A stretch of 26,023 nucleotides of DNA. Origin: Spirogloea muscicola (Eukaryota > Streptophyta > Zygnematophyceae > Spirogloeales > Spirogloeaceae). The notes under the pieces are model-generated. The model had not been told where the DNA came from and searched no databases. It worked only from the letters and a program-made list of their open reading frames with translations. The stretch spans positions 64,972-90,994 of the forward strand of contig WELB01000170.1 of NCBI GenBank assembly GCA_009602725.1. Reading direction: 5' to 3'. A program made the position numbers and the translations under genes. This document shows positions 1-8,751 of this stretch, in pieces; position 1 is the first letter of the stretch; each line of letters begins with the position of its first letter.

Positions 1-160
1 CCCCTCCTCCCTCACCTCCCTCCCTCCTCTCCTCCCTCAAACCCCTCCCCCCTCCCTCACCTCCCTCCCTCCTCCCTCCTCCTCCTCTCTTAAACCCCTC
101 CTGCCTCCCTCACCTTCCCCCACCCTCCCTCCTCCTCGGGCTGGTGGGCGCTCCGTCTCT
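1..160. repeat. CT-rich low-complexity tandem tract
   Basis: Nearly pure pyrimidine sequence made of imperfect repeats of CCTCCCTCACCTCCCTCC-like units, each followed by a TCAAACCCCTCC-like or TTAAACCCCTCC-like segment, recurring about every 50–60 bases. The complementary strand is G-rich. Nothing in it looks coding. Confidence 0.8.
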
Positions 161-381
161 GCCTCTCTATGCCGAGAGCGCCACATTCACCTCCTCCAGT
201 CACCTTCGAATCGTAACTCCGCCTCCGCTGAGCCCTCCATGGTATGGCCTAAGAGCATTCCGAAATTATTGTCCTGATGGGTACACGACAGTGACGAGGT
301 AGTGGCGATCACTGATGTGCTGCCCGACTGCAAGATCCTGAGCTCAGCGGCGGCATCGGCGGTGGGTTTGCAGAGCTCCGT

Positions 382-1723
382 GTGCAGACGCTGGTGGTGA
401 TGCGGCACGGGGAGCGGGCGGACGACGCGGACCCGGCGTGGGCGCCGGCGGCGGACCGGCCATGGGACCCGCCGCTGACAGCGCGCGGCGCCGCGCAGGC
501 GCGAGCGGCCGGTGAGGCGCTTGGCGCTGCGGGTCTCGGCATCACGCGCGTCGTCACCTCGCCGTTCCTGCGCTGCGTGCAGACCACTGCGCAGGTGCTG
601 GCTGGCTTGGCGGCGGCTGCCGAGCGCGCCGGCGGCGGCCAGCCTCAGCCGGACGTCAGGGTAGCCGGCTCAGCCTCACCCAGCTCCTCAGCAGTCCCAT
701 AGCAGCTGCGCCCATTTGTGCCAACGTAAACACTTGATCAATAGAGTTGAGATGTCATAGTACTTAAGAGTAAGCTGCTAACTAATCTTGTATGCCAGGT
801 ATCGATCGACTGCGGTTTGGGAGAGATTATGAGCCCGCGCGCAATACGGTCGCCGCCGTCCACGCGCGGCCGCGATGACAACGACCCAGCCGTCTGGCTG
901 GCGCCGCTCGCGGACCTGGAGGCGCTCCTCCCGACCGACTCGCTCGACCGCTCAGTGCGGCCGCTGCTTGACCAGGTCAGTCCACCCTCCGTGCACTGCA
1001 GCAGGCGTGTCTGCCGTCGAGCCTGGCTTACCGCGTCCTGGACTGCTGGCAGCTGCCAGCGTTTCCTGAGGTGGAGGTCATGAGCCACATGCGCTTTGCG
1101 AACGCGTTCGAGGCCATCGCGGACCAGTTCCCGAATGAGAACATCCTCTGCATCTCCCATGGTTGGCCTCTTACCAGATGTCAAGCCCTTCTCATCGCCA
1201 AATTGGTCAATGCTAGGAATCACGACGACACAAGCAAGTCAGACATCCCATGCCAAAGCCTCAATTACCCGTGTGCTAAGCAGATTAGAAAAGGCATAAC
1301 ATTGTGTCCCAAAGCCTCCGATCATACAAGTCTCATGAAGCACTGCTTTTGTGGCCCTTCTGTCAACAATTATAATCTGGATCACTACTGCTCTGAGATT
1401 GACATGTACTTCACAGATGTAGTACTAAATTTCATCAAGATCAGCATATAGCCGAGGTGCGACCAATGCGGCCTGATCAAGCTGGGTTGGCAGCATGCTC
1501 GTTCACATGACTGCAATCATTGCACTGCTGGGTTGCAGGCGAAGGTGTATCCGTCTCAGTGTCCCGTCTCGTGCCTGTAACTGTGTATACTGTGGCGTAC
1601 TGTGGCTACTCAGTGACGCAACGGCCCATCTTCTTGCTCCACCCGGAGCTGACGCAGCGTCCAGGTGGGGAGTGGGAGCTAGTGTCACAGCCGGAGACAA
1701 CCGGCGTGTCCTGGATTTTGTAG
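382..1723 (+). CDS. Histidine phosphatase superfamily (PGAM-like) protein, plant type, 4 exons
   Basis: Exons proposed: 382–660, 799–975, 1002–1161, 1539–1723. The first exon holds the nucleophile motif VMRHGER, then DRPWDPPL and SPFLRCVQT. The second begins VSIDCGLGEIMS. The third contains FEAIADQFPNENILCISHG, and the fourth completes HGEGV and ends at TAG (WIL-stop). These match the plant/algal histidine phosphatases related to UBASH3/TULA: His of RHG (phosphohistidine), Arg of RHG, Arg of SPFLR and His of the late HGE motif are all present, so activity is plausible; the substrate is unknown. Introns 1 (661–798) and 3 (1162–1538) are normal GT–AG. The gap between exons 2 and 3 is only 26 nt, so either it is a minute intron or a one-base indel shifts frame near 976–1001. 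No ATG lies in frame upstream of 400 before a stop at 313, so translation starts at 400 or in an upstream exon joined at the AG at 385–386. Total about 270 residues, typical for the family. Confidence 0.85.
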
Positions 1724-2600
1724 GATAGACTTGCGGTGTCAATGACATTGCCTGTATCCAACAGAGAATGGTATATAAGGTTCCAGACAGACAAGAGGAA
1801 TCCTTGGGGGCCTTCACACATTGGTAGAAGGACCATATTGCCGCTCGAATTGCCTTCTTTCACTTGCAAGACTTTATTACCTACTACACAAGACTCTATT
1901 CAGTGTCGAGAAAGCTGTGTGCCCATTGGCAGATTATGCACTTGCAAATAGTGATTGCTGAAGGTCTGGAGATGGGTGGTGAGAGATCTTGTGTGATACA
2001 CTTCGATCTGTTAATCCTCCCTTGGCGATCTTGCCTCAGGCAGTATTGCACAACAGCCGTTAAGGCCTTTCTGTCAAGAAGTCGCAGGGCACGTCTCAAC
2101 AGCGATTCTCCAGATGCTTTTCCCCCTGGCGAGAAGCTACATAGCCGCATAGAGCAAGAATACAAGGCAAAAGGTGGCTCGTATGGAGGGACATGAGTAG
2201 GGCAGAATATTGCGCTAGTTGATACTGATCTATTTAGAGACCTTCATAAGAATCTCGTATCTGTAGTCATGTGCTATTTCGAAGGTACAACGCACGCCCA
2301 ATAAACTGGCACCACACAGATGCATTGGCAGGCCACATTAGAATTAAGGCCTCACGAGCCCCGCCTGATGATCAGATCCAACATTCAGCAACGCAGTTAT
2401 TTCTGATTGATCGGGCACTGCTCTGCTGCTTCGCAAGCTAGCACTGACTTTGAAATCTTGGCAACCAGACGTTATTGCCTGCGCCTTTTATCGTTGCAAG
2501 CACACACTTCTGCAAATCTACACAGTCGTCCACTTACCCCTAACTTGACAAGCAAGCATTAACTTGAACGTCCTCGCAACTGGCTGCGAGCTCTGTTACA
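1724..2600. other. Downstream region with unassigned exon candidates
   Basis: No recognisable gene. Some stretches read like coding sequence on the plus strand. One spans 1864–1949 (LARLYYLLHKTLFSVEK in frame). It could join to 2041 through a GT at 1951 and an AG at 2040, continuing as QQPLRPFCQEVAGHV to a stop near 2150. A competing open frame covers 1864–2196 and ends KAKGGSYGGT-stop. Both cannot be right and I recognise neither. The interval may also simply be the 3' UTR and flank of the phosphatase gene. Confidence 0.3.
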
Positions 2601-2606
2601 CCTGCA

Positions 2607-2861
2607 ATGTATAACTTTCTGTGCTTCCCTCCTTATGCTGATAGGCCGAGAAAGACATGCAATTCAGACAGAGCAATCCTATGTGGCGCTCATATTGGTG
2701 CTGTTGCCACTAGCAGCAGCAGTGTTGCAAATGCGAGGAGCACACGCAAGTTAGCAGCAGATAAAACCGAGGCGACCAACCTGCAGCAAGAAAACAATCT
2801 ATTTGCTGATGCCCTCAAGCGCCAGAAGTTGGCCACGTCAAGTACGGGCAGGACATATTAG
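2607..2861 (+). CDS. Hypothetical short ORF or terminal exon
   Basis: An open frame of 84 codons. The second half is hydrophilic and heptad-like (ADKTEATNLQQENNLFADAL), as in a coiled coil or bZIP-type tail, and ends at TAG. A possible splice acceptor (TGATAG) sits at 2640–2645, so this could be a last exon starting there. No family recognised and no upstream exon identified. It may be a chance ORF. Confidence 0.2.
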   Translation: MYNFLCFPPYADRPRKTCNSDRAILCGAHIGAVATSSSSVANARSTRKLAADKTEATNLQQENNLFADALKRQKLATSSTGRTY

Positions 2862-3149
2862 CGCTATAATGTTAGTTCTTGCTTTCTAAGTAATCTGCTA
2901 AGCTCCACTTGACTGCATCAGACATCCGTTATATTTGAAATCAGATTCTGCTTCCTTCTCTCAGTGACCAAGCAGTGACTGCCTCGCGTCAAGGAGCCAT
3001 GAGGACGCAAGCACAGAGGAAGCAGCTCTGTCCAAAAAGGACTCTTCCAGAGAGTGCGATAGCTGTGATTGGCTAGTCCAGAGGAAAGATAATACTTTGA
3101 AGGGGCCAAAAAATCGTTATAGCACACAGCGACTCAAGTGGCCACTAGG
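2862..3149. other. Intergenic sequence
   Basis: AT-richer sequence without a convincing ORF, RNA gene or repeat. It precedes the first LINE-derived block. Confidence 0.4.
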
Positions 3150-3157
3150 AGCTCAAT

Positions 3158-4060
3158 ACCCCCCTGATGAGCAGCCGCAGATCAGAGAAACTAGTCTCCA
3201 AGTAGCGAGTCCCCTCTGTCTATAGCCATCGGCCGCAGCCAAAGCGAGACCAGCACGCAAAGCCAACGCGTGTGCTATTGCAGCAAGACTGATAGGCGCA
3301 TGGGCTATGGAAATCCAGCCCACAAGACCGAGCAAGGTCGATAAAGGGAAGTGGCTCTTCCCAAAGGGGCAAGGGCTGGGAACAGCCAGCCCGAAATGAC
3401 AAGGTCCGAAGGGGCTGAAAAGAAGACAGATGCCTCCAGTAGACGGCGATGGCTGTGAATGGCCAGCCCAAACAAAGGACAGAACATTGTGGGCTGCTTG
3501 CCGCAGGTCTGCTGATAGTGGGGTCGAGCTGGAAAGTAGCAGCTAACAGCTGAAAAAGCGCTTTCAGGGTTTGCAAGCACATATATGGCACAGGAGCAGG
3601 AGCACAGGAGCGCAGGAGCCCAGCACAACGCTCGAGGCAGGACGGCCGCCGTCGACAGGGGTGTCGGCTGCTGGCCGCCTGAAGATTCGGTGGGGCCCTA
3701 TGGGACGGGTCCCTGCCGTGCGTGCGTGATGCTCGCATCCAATCCCTTCGACGGGCAGGGGCGGCGCTGCGTATTCCCTGCTTTCTCAGGCTGCGCGCTG
3801 AAATGCACCGGCAAGAAAGTGGCTCATCCAAAAAGGCGCCGAGGGCAGTGAATGCCAGCCAGAAAAAGGTCGACAAGGTCCGAAAAAGCGCTTGCTCAAA
3901 GTTCTTCGGTAAGCCGGCAAGCCACCGACATACAGCTCTCCAGCTTTATCGGCCCCTTCGGACCTTGTCCCTTTTCCGGGCTGGCTGCACATGCCGTCGC
4001 CTCCTTTCGGGAGAGCCACTTGTTTACTTTCTTCATTCACAATAGCTTTTCCAAATAAAG
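3158..4060 (-). mobile_element. Degenerate LINE 3'-end fragments, minus orientation
   Basis: Read on the minus strand, 3158–3192 encodes TSFSDLRLLIRG, the terminal signature of the LINE family in this window, with one extra G breaking the final Tyr-stop. Upstream of it (about 3195–3290) lies an ALALRAGLALAAADG stretch parallel to the ALHLRAGRALAAASG stretch of other copies. Hairpin motifs follow at about 3378–3396 and 3447–3467, with the companion phrase AAGGTCCGAAGGGGC. More remnants, some in the opposite orientation (about 3978), continue to 4060. All frames are broken. Confidence 0.6.
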
Positions 4061-4084
4061 GGTTCCATTCCAGCTGGGCAGAAG

Positions 4085-4530
4085 TTGTGTGGAGGCCCCC
4101 CCGAGACTATGGCGTCCTCTTTCCTCAGTGACGTGGTAACCAAAGATGCTGCTACTATTTTGAGCCTGCCAAGTAAGCAGCGGGGGAGAAGAGCCGAGTC
4201 GAGACGAGAGTTGGGGGTTGGGGTCCTGGGCTGGCGCAAGTGTATCGAATGCGCCTGGCCGTCTCGCTGCAGAGGTCCATGGCCCGGGCGCTGCACCTTC
4301 GTGCCGGCAGAGCCCTCGCTGCTGCCTCTGGCTCTGGCCAGGGGACCCACTTCCAGGAGCCCAGCATCTCTGATCTGCGGCTGCTTAGCAGGGGTTACTG
4401 AGTGTCTCGTAGCAGCTTTGTTTCTGTTACTTAGCGCTTCCCCTGGCCCCCTTCTCGTACTCTGTTCATTCTTTTTCGGGCTGGTTGTTCCAGCCCCTAT
4501 TCTCAATGGGCGAGCACTTTCTCCTGGGCC
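4085..4530 (+). mobile_element. 5'-truncated LINE 3' end (family A), with hairpin
   Basis: From 4249 to 4401 an intact 50-residue C-terminal piece of a LINE ORF is readable: MRLAVSLQRSMARALHLRAG at its start and SDLRLLSRGY-TGA at its end. A short 3' UTR follows (GTAGCAGCTTTGTTTCTG, then TTCCCCTGGCCCCCTTCTCG, then CTCTGTTCATTC). It ends in a perfect hairpin GGGCTGG-TTGTT-CCAGCCC (4478–4496) and TTCTCAATGGGCGAGCAC. The 4085–4245 part may be more degraded ORF of the same copy. The same arrangement recurs at 7380–7690, which defines family A. Confidence 0.75.
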
Positions 4531-4839
4531 CCAGCAAGTAACAGAAGCATTCTCGCTGATACCAGCTCCAGTCTGCCGTGATGCGGAGGGCCCCACAAGT
4601 ACAGTGGGGCCTCGAAAATCGGGAAAGGCCGGTGGGGCCGGCGGGGTCACCGGCCAGCCTGGTTCTGACACACTAAATATGGAGGTGACAATTGTCGCTG
4701 GTGAGCCACGGTAAGGCTCGCGTACGCGGGCCTCCCCCGAGGCCACCACCGTTTCATGTTATGAACTTCTGCTTTCGACGGCCGGCACCGCGGCTCACGA
4801 TCGACCAGTGACCCAGTCAACAAGCTGAGCTGGGAAATA
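4531..4839. other. Repeat-flanking GC-rich sequence, no gene
   Basis: No ORF worth calling. The sequence is GC-rich (for example GGCCGGTGGGGCCGGCGGGG near 4627) and sits between oppositely oriented LINE fragments. I see no recognisable feature. Confidence 0.35.
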
Positions 4840-5260
4840 GCTCTTCCAGAGTTAGGGCAATGGCCATAAGAGGCCAGCCCAAAGATTGTTAGAGGTTTGA
4901 AGGGCCGGAAGGCGCGGCAAAAGCAGGATACGATTCTCCTGGTTCACCAGAGCCGCAAGCCGTGCTACAGGAGCTGGTCAAGGTGGCTCGAGAAGAGGCG
5001 CGCGGCGCATATGGGTGGTTGGATGGGAGGCCAAATCAAGCCAAGACACTGTTTAGGGGCTACAGAAGGTGAAGCCCTATGCTATGCTTAACGGGTCTAA
5101 GTAACAGTGCGAGATCTGGCTAAAGGGAAGAGGAGAGCTTCCTTCAGAGAAGAAAGTGCTCGCCCATTGAGAATAGGGGCTGGAACAACCAGCCCGAAAA
5201 AGAATGAACAGGGTACGAGAATGGGGGCCAGGGGAAGCGCTAAGGTTCCTTCAGAACCTC
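4840..5260 (-). mobile_element. LINE 3' UTR and hairpin remnants, minus orientation
   Basis: Around 4855–4885 there is a decayed hairpin unit (GGCCATAAGAGGCCAGCCC). At 5154–5250 the reverse complement of the family A 3' end is clear: GTGCTCGCCCATTGAGAATA, the hairpin GGCTGGAACAACCAGCC (5178–5195), GAAAAAGAATGAACAGGG, and a CGAGAATGGGGGCCAGGGG stretch that is the complement of the CCCCTGGCCCCCTTCTCG phrase. No coding part of the LINE is recognisable here. Confidence 0.6.
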
Positions 5261-6420
5261 CCCAAATGTTGGATTGGCCTCTTACAGCCCAACTCTGTCA
5301 CAGCCGCCGCCTCTGTTAAGAAGAGCCTCTTCGTCAGTTAAGACCTCGTGACTCGGCTGGCCTTTCCCATCCTCCTTGGAGCAGGCTCCCCTCAAAAGGC
5401 TGCACAGGAGCCAATAAGCATAAGCATCATTGCCTGCACTGCAGCTCAATACAGAGGAGTCAGAAGCCACAGGGTTTTACAAGCTGGAACAATCCAGAGA
5501 ATGAAAGCCCAACGATAGTAAGATGCAGTAGCCATTGCCCAAACATCGCATCGATGCATTGATGAAGTTAATAAGTGGGTGTAGCCTCAGCCGCATGACC
5601 TCAGTACCTGCTTCAAACGCCACCTACCTCCTTGGACTCAGCAATTAGTACCCAAGATGAGTCGAGGCCTAGCAGACTTGCCAAGCCGGGCTTGAGACCA
5701 ACCTTATCAGCAGGGACGCTCTGAGCCTGGCGCTGGCTACAGAAGTCGACCACAGCTTTTCAAAAAGCTCAGTCCTCCATTTTACTCTTGAGAGCAACAC
5801 TTCGTCTGGAAGAATTGCTCTTTTCCTCCCTTGGGGACCTGTTCCTTGACAGGCATGCTGCGCGGGTGCCATCAGGGAATGGCGTGGGTATTGAATGTTG
5901 AGATGAGTTCTGTGGCTGTGGGGTTCACAGCCACAGAAGCCGTCTGGACCATACCAAGACTCAATTCAAGCATCTAGGCTACGCCAAGCCCTAACCGGGG
6001 GTCTAATTGGCCAGCCAAGGCACGAGCCGCCTCGTGGGTGGGAGGGGGGGCGGCTCTGGTAAGAAGTCCTGAGCCCAAATACCAATCACCACGTGTCGCA
6101 CGACCATGGCACGTGGCTGCTGGCCGTGCCACGCGGCGGAGTATGGGCGGCAGGATCTGTCCCAGAGCGGGCCCGGCCGAAACTTGCCAGGTGGTCCCGG
6201 ACTCGCCCCTCCCTCCCCTGGCACCGTATAGTCGCTTACCAGCGCCCTCGCCCGGCCGCCGGCCTGCCGCCCAAACCCCCCTCCCCGCCTCCCTCCTGCT
6301 TGCCCGCCACAGAGCGCAGCGCGCCCCGTGCTCCCCCCCTCCTCTCCCGNTCCCCTCCGGCGCGCCGTCCCGTCTCCCTTCTGCCCCCTCTTCTTTCTCT
6401 TTTCCCCACTTCATCTTGCC
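5261..6420. other. Intergenic region; GC-rich island near 6000–6350
   Basis: No supported gene. 5261–5980 is mixed sequence without strong ORFs. 6000–6350 is GC-rich and contains two CACGTG-type boxes (about 6090 and 6109) in sequence like CCATGGCACGTGG, followed by a pyrimidine-rich tract with one undetermined base near 6350. It could be a promoter remnant, but no coding start follows it. Confidence 0.3.
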
Positions 6421-6424
6421 TGAA

Positions 6425-6960
6425 CAATGCATTGGCTTGAATGGCCAGCCTTTCATTCCGCGCGCCTCTCTCGATGGGCTGTGAAAGTCCAGCCCAAAAA
6501 GAATGACAAGGCCCAAAGAAGAAAGTGCTCGCTCATTGAGGATAGGGGCTGGAAACGCCAGCCCAAAAATGGAATAAACAAAAGGGCTGAAAGGCGCCAA
6601 ATCCACACTCTTTGGGCTGGCTTCACAGCCATCCGCCCTCTATTCTCTTTAAGTGGAAGAAAGTGGCTCTCCCAAAGGGGGCAAGAAAGAAAGAGCTCGC
6701 CCATAGAAAAGAGGGGCTGGCAGAAGGGGGCAAGGGCTGTAAAGAAATGGCTCGCCCATTCATGGAAACATATTGCATACTTCATGAGTTCTATATATGC
6801 TTTTGATGATTCTGACTAGAAAGAAGCTGAAGAGACAGCCCGTGATGAATTGACAAGGCACGAAGGGGCCATAAAGAAGGTGCTCGCCCATTGAGAAGAG
6901 GGGCTGGCAAAGCCAACCCAAAAAGAATGGACAATGTTCAGAGCCAAAGAAAGAGGTGCT
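6425..6960 (-). repeat. Array of hairpin repeat units, minus orientation
   Basis: At least five copies of the hairpin unit lie close together: about 6477–6494 (GGGCTGTGAAAGTCCAGCCC), 6545–6563 (GGGCTGGAAACGCCAGCCC), 6610–6628, 6822–6842 and 6900–6920. Most are followed by AAAAAGAATG-ACAAGG and then GAAAGTGCTCGCCCATTGAG-like sequence. The first two lie about 70 bases apart. This is the reverse complement of the unit that ends the plus-strand LINE copies. Confidence 0.65.
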
Positions 6961-7134
6961 GAAAAAGGACTACACTACAAAGTGCAAGATGGTGCAGAGG
7001 GAGATGCAGATGGCTGCTCAGTATTCCCGTGTGAGCCATAAAGCGCTTTCCCAAAGCTTTGGAAGAGTCTGCCCCCCTCCGGACCGTGTGCAATCTTCCA
7101 AAAAAAAAATTTAACATCTTTCGTCCCCTTTGCC

Positions 7135-7290
7135 CGGCAGGAAAATGCGTGTATATTAAGAGATGGGGAGGCCATGTGTGGCCAAGTACAAAGGCAAGCA
7201 CATTGGACAAATGTACGTCACCTGCTGCTAAGCTGACCCGCTCAGTAACCACGAGTCAGCACATAGAGGTCGCTAGCTGACGCTCGAATA
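7135..7290 (-). mobile_element. LINE 3' tail remnant (family B), minus orientation
   Basis: Read in reverse, this carries ACTCGTGGTTACTGAGCGGG, encoding LTRGY-like residues with TGA, then a 3' UTR with GTGCTTGCCTTTGTACTTGG and CTTAATATACAC. It parallels the 3' end of the intact LINE at 20945–21080 (GTGCTTGCCTTTGTACCTGG, TAATACAC) and the copy ending near 25289, so it is an older, diverged, very short 3' fragment. Confidence 0.65.
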
Positions 7291-7306
7291 CCGGGCAGGC
7301 CACGCC

Positions 7307-7690
7307 ATGGAGCGGCGGCCGGGTCCGCCAGGGGGGCTGCCCGGCTTCAACGCGGCCGGCTCCCTGGCCCAGGTTTTCCGGATGCGGCTCTCCGTGTCCC
7401 TTCAACGCTCCCTCGCTCATGCCGTCCACTCGCGCGCGGGCCGTGCTCTTGCTGCTGCCTCTGGCTCTGGCCAGGGGACATACTTCCAGGAGCATAGCCT
7501 CTCCGACCTGCGCCTGCTTAGCAGGGGTTACTGAGTGGTTAGTAGCTGCTTCGTTTTTTCTTGTGTGCTTGTCATTTCTGCTGCTTCGCCTTAGGGCTTC
7601 GCCTGGCTTCCCCCCCCCTCTTCTTGTACTCTGTTCATTCTTTTTTGGGCTGGCTGTTCCAGCCCATATTCTCAATGGGCGAGCCCTTCT
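7307..7690 (+). mobile_element. 5'-truncated LINE 3' end (family A), with hairpin
   Basis: An open frame from 7307 to 7534 ends in the family A C-terminus: RMRLSVSLQRSLAHAVHSRA, then GRALAAASGSGQGTYFQ, then SDLRLLSRGY-TGA. The 3' UTR resembles that at 4402–4477, and the perfect hairpin GGGCTGG-CTGTT-CCAGCCC lies at 7647–7665, followed by TTCTCAATGGGCGAGC. The copy is truncated on its 5' side near 7290–7300, next to an oppositely oriented tail. Confidence 0.75.
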
Positions 7691-7960
7691 TCCTCTTGTT
7701 GCTGCTTCCGGGTCTCGCCCGGCTGCATCTTTTCCAGCCTCGAGCTACTCTGACCTGATGTTGCTCACCCGCGGGTATTGAACTTCGTGTGGTTCCGTCA
7801 TGTCTAGTTGTCTCGATGCCTAGCTAGTGTGTTTCCCTTCTTTTGGATATTGTCCATTCTTTTTTGGCTGGCTTCTGCCAGCCCCTCTCCTCTATGGGCG
7901 AGCTCATCTTCTTCGGACCTTGTCCGTTCTTTTCGGGCTGGCTGTTCATAGAGCAGCAAA
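7691..7960 (+). mobile_element. Second adjacent LINE 3' tail plus hairpin units
   Basis: Immediately after the previous hairpin, 7733–7781 encodes FPASSYSDLMLLTRGY-TGA, another LINE C-terminus, so two 3' ends lie head-to-tail within 250 bases. Its hairpin GGCTGGCTTCTGCCAGCC is at 7866–7883, followed by TCTATGGGCGAGCTC, then CGGACCTTGTCCGTTC and a half-decayed hairpin at about 7937. Confidence 0.65.
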
Positions 7961-8289
7961 CACATCGTTGCGCAATTTGTGCCAGCCCGCCGTCCCCTTC
8001 AGATGAGCTGAATTTTCATACTCACTGCGGCACGGCCACGCCATCGTGTGCCGTGGGGCCCGACATGTCCTGCGTGCGCAGACCCCCCGCGGCTGCCTCG
8101 CCGCCCCACCACTCAGATGAGGTGCTCTTCGCACTTTCGCAAAGGGCGGGTGGCCGGTGGATTTCATGTTTCCTCTCTCCAGAAGCGCTCGAGAAGAACC
8201 TCCACCTGTATGCATCTGGCTGGCAATTTACAGCAATTCTTTAATATCAGCAGCAGCATTTCTAGTAGAGGGCAATGGCTGTGAGTGGC
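7961..8289. other. Intergenic, LINE-derived or unique sequence
   Basis: No supported gene. A degraded hairpin-like phrase (GGCTGTGAGTGGCCAGGCC) closes the interval near 8276–8294. Confidence 0.3.
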
Positions 8290-8299
8290 CAGGCCAGAG

Positions 8300-8402
8300 A
8301 GGAGAAAGAACAACCTCTCTCCCCTCCCCTCCCCACCCCCCCCCTCTCCCTCTCTATATCTCCCTCTCTCCCTGTCTCTCTCTCCCCTCCCCCTCCCCCG
8401 CT
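8300..8402. repeat. CT-rich low-complexity tract
   Basis: Polypyrimidine sequence of CCCTC, TCTCTC and CCCTCCCC units. It lies upstream of the universal-stress-protein-like gene. Confidence 0.8.
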
Positions 8403-8751
8403 TTCACCTCCCCGCCGCCACTTACTCCGTGCCACCGTCATGAGAAACAGCGCTTCAGCTCCCCAATAGCCGGGGGCACTTGGCTGCTGTATACACCCAG
8501 CTTCTGGGTTCCCTGTACCCTTTGTGCTTGCCTTCGCACTTGGCCCGTGAGGCCCTCCATCACTCGATACACGCTGCAGTTCTAGCTCGTCCTTCCTTGC
8601 GGCCCTTCGCCGCTGCCGCCGCCGCCGCCACCGCGTTCGCTGCTCCCGCTGATCTTGGCTGGGAGCCCTGCCGAAGCGGCGGCTGCAGACACCACTGCCT
8701 GTGTGCCCAGCTTCTGCGCCGGGCCCTGCAGAACGGCACACTACGTTGGCG

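Noticed and set aside
4033-4749. 238-codon minus-strand ORF
   Set aside because: Antisense of a plus-strand LINE fragment whose C-terminus and hairpin are unmistakable.
6425-6960. CRISPR-like array from regularly spaced hairpins
   Set aside because: The units are diverged, unevenly spaced and tied to LINE 3' ends; the genome is eukaryotic.
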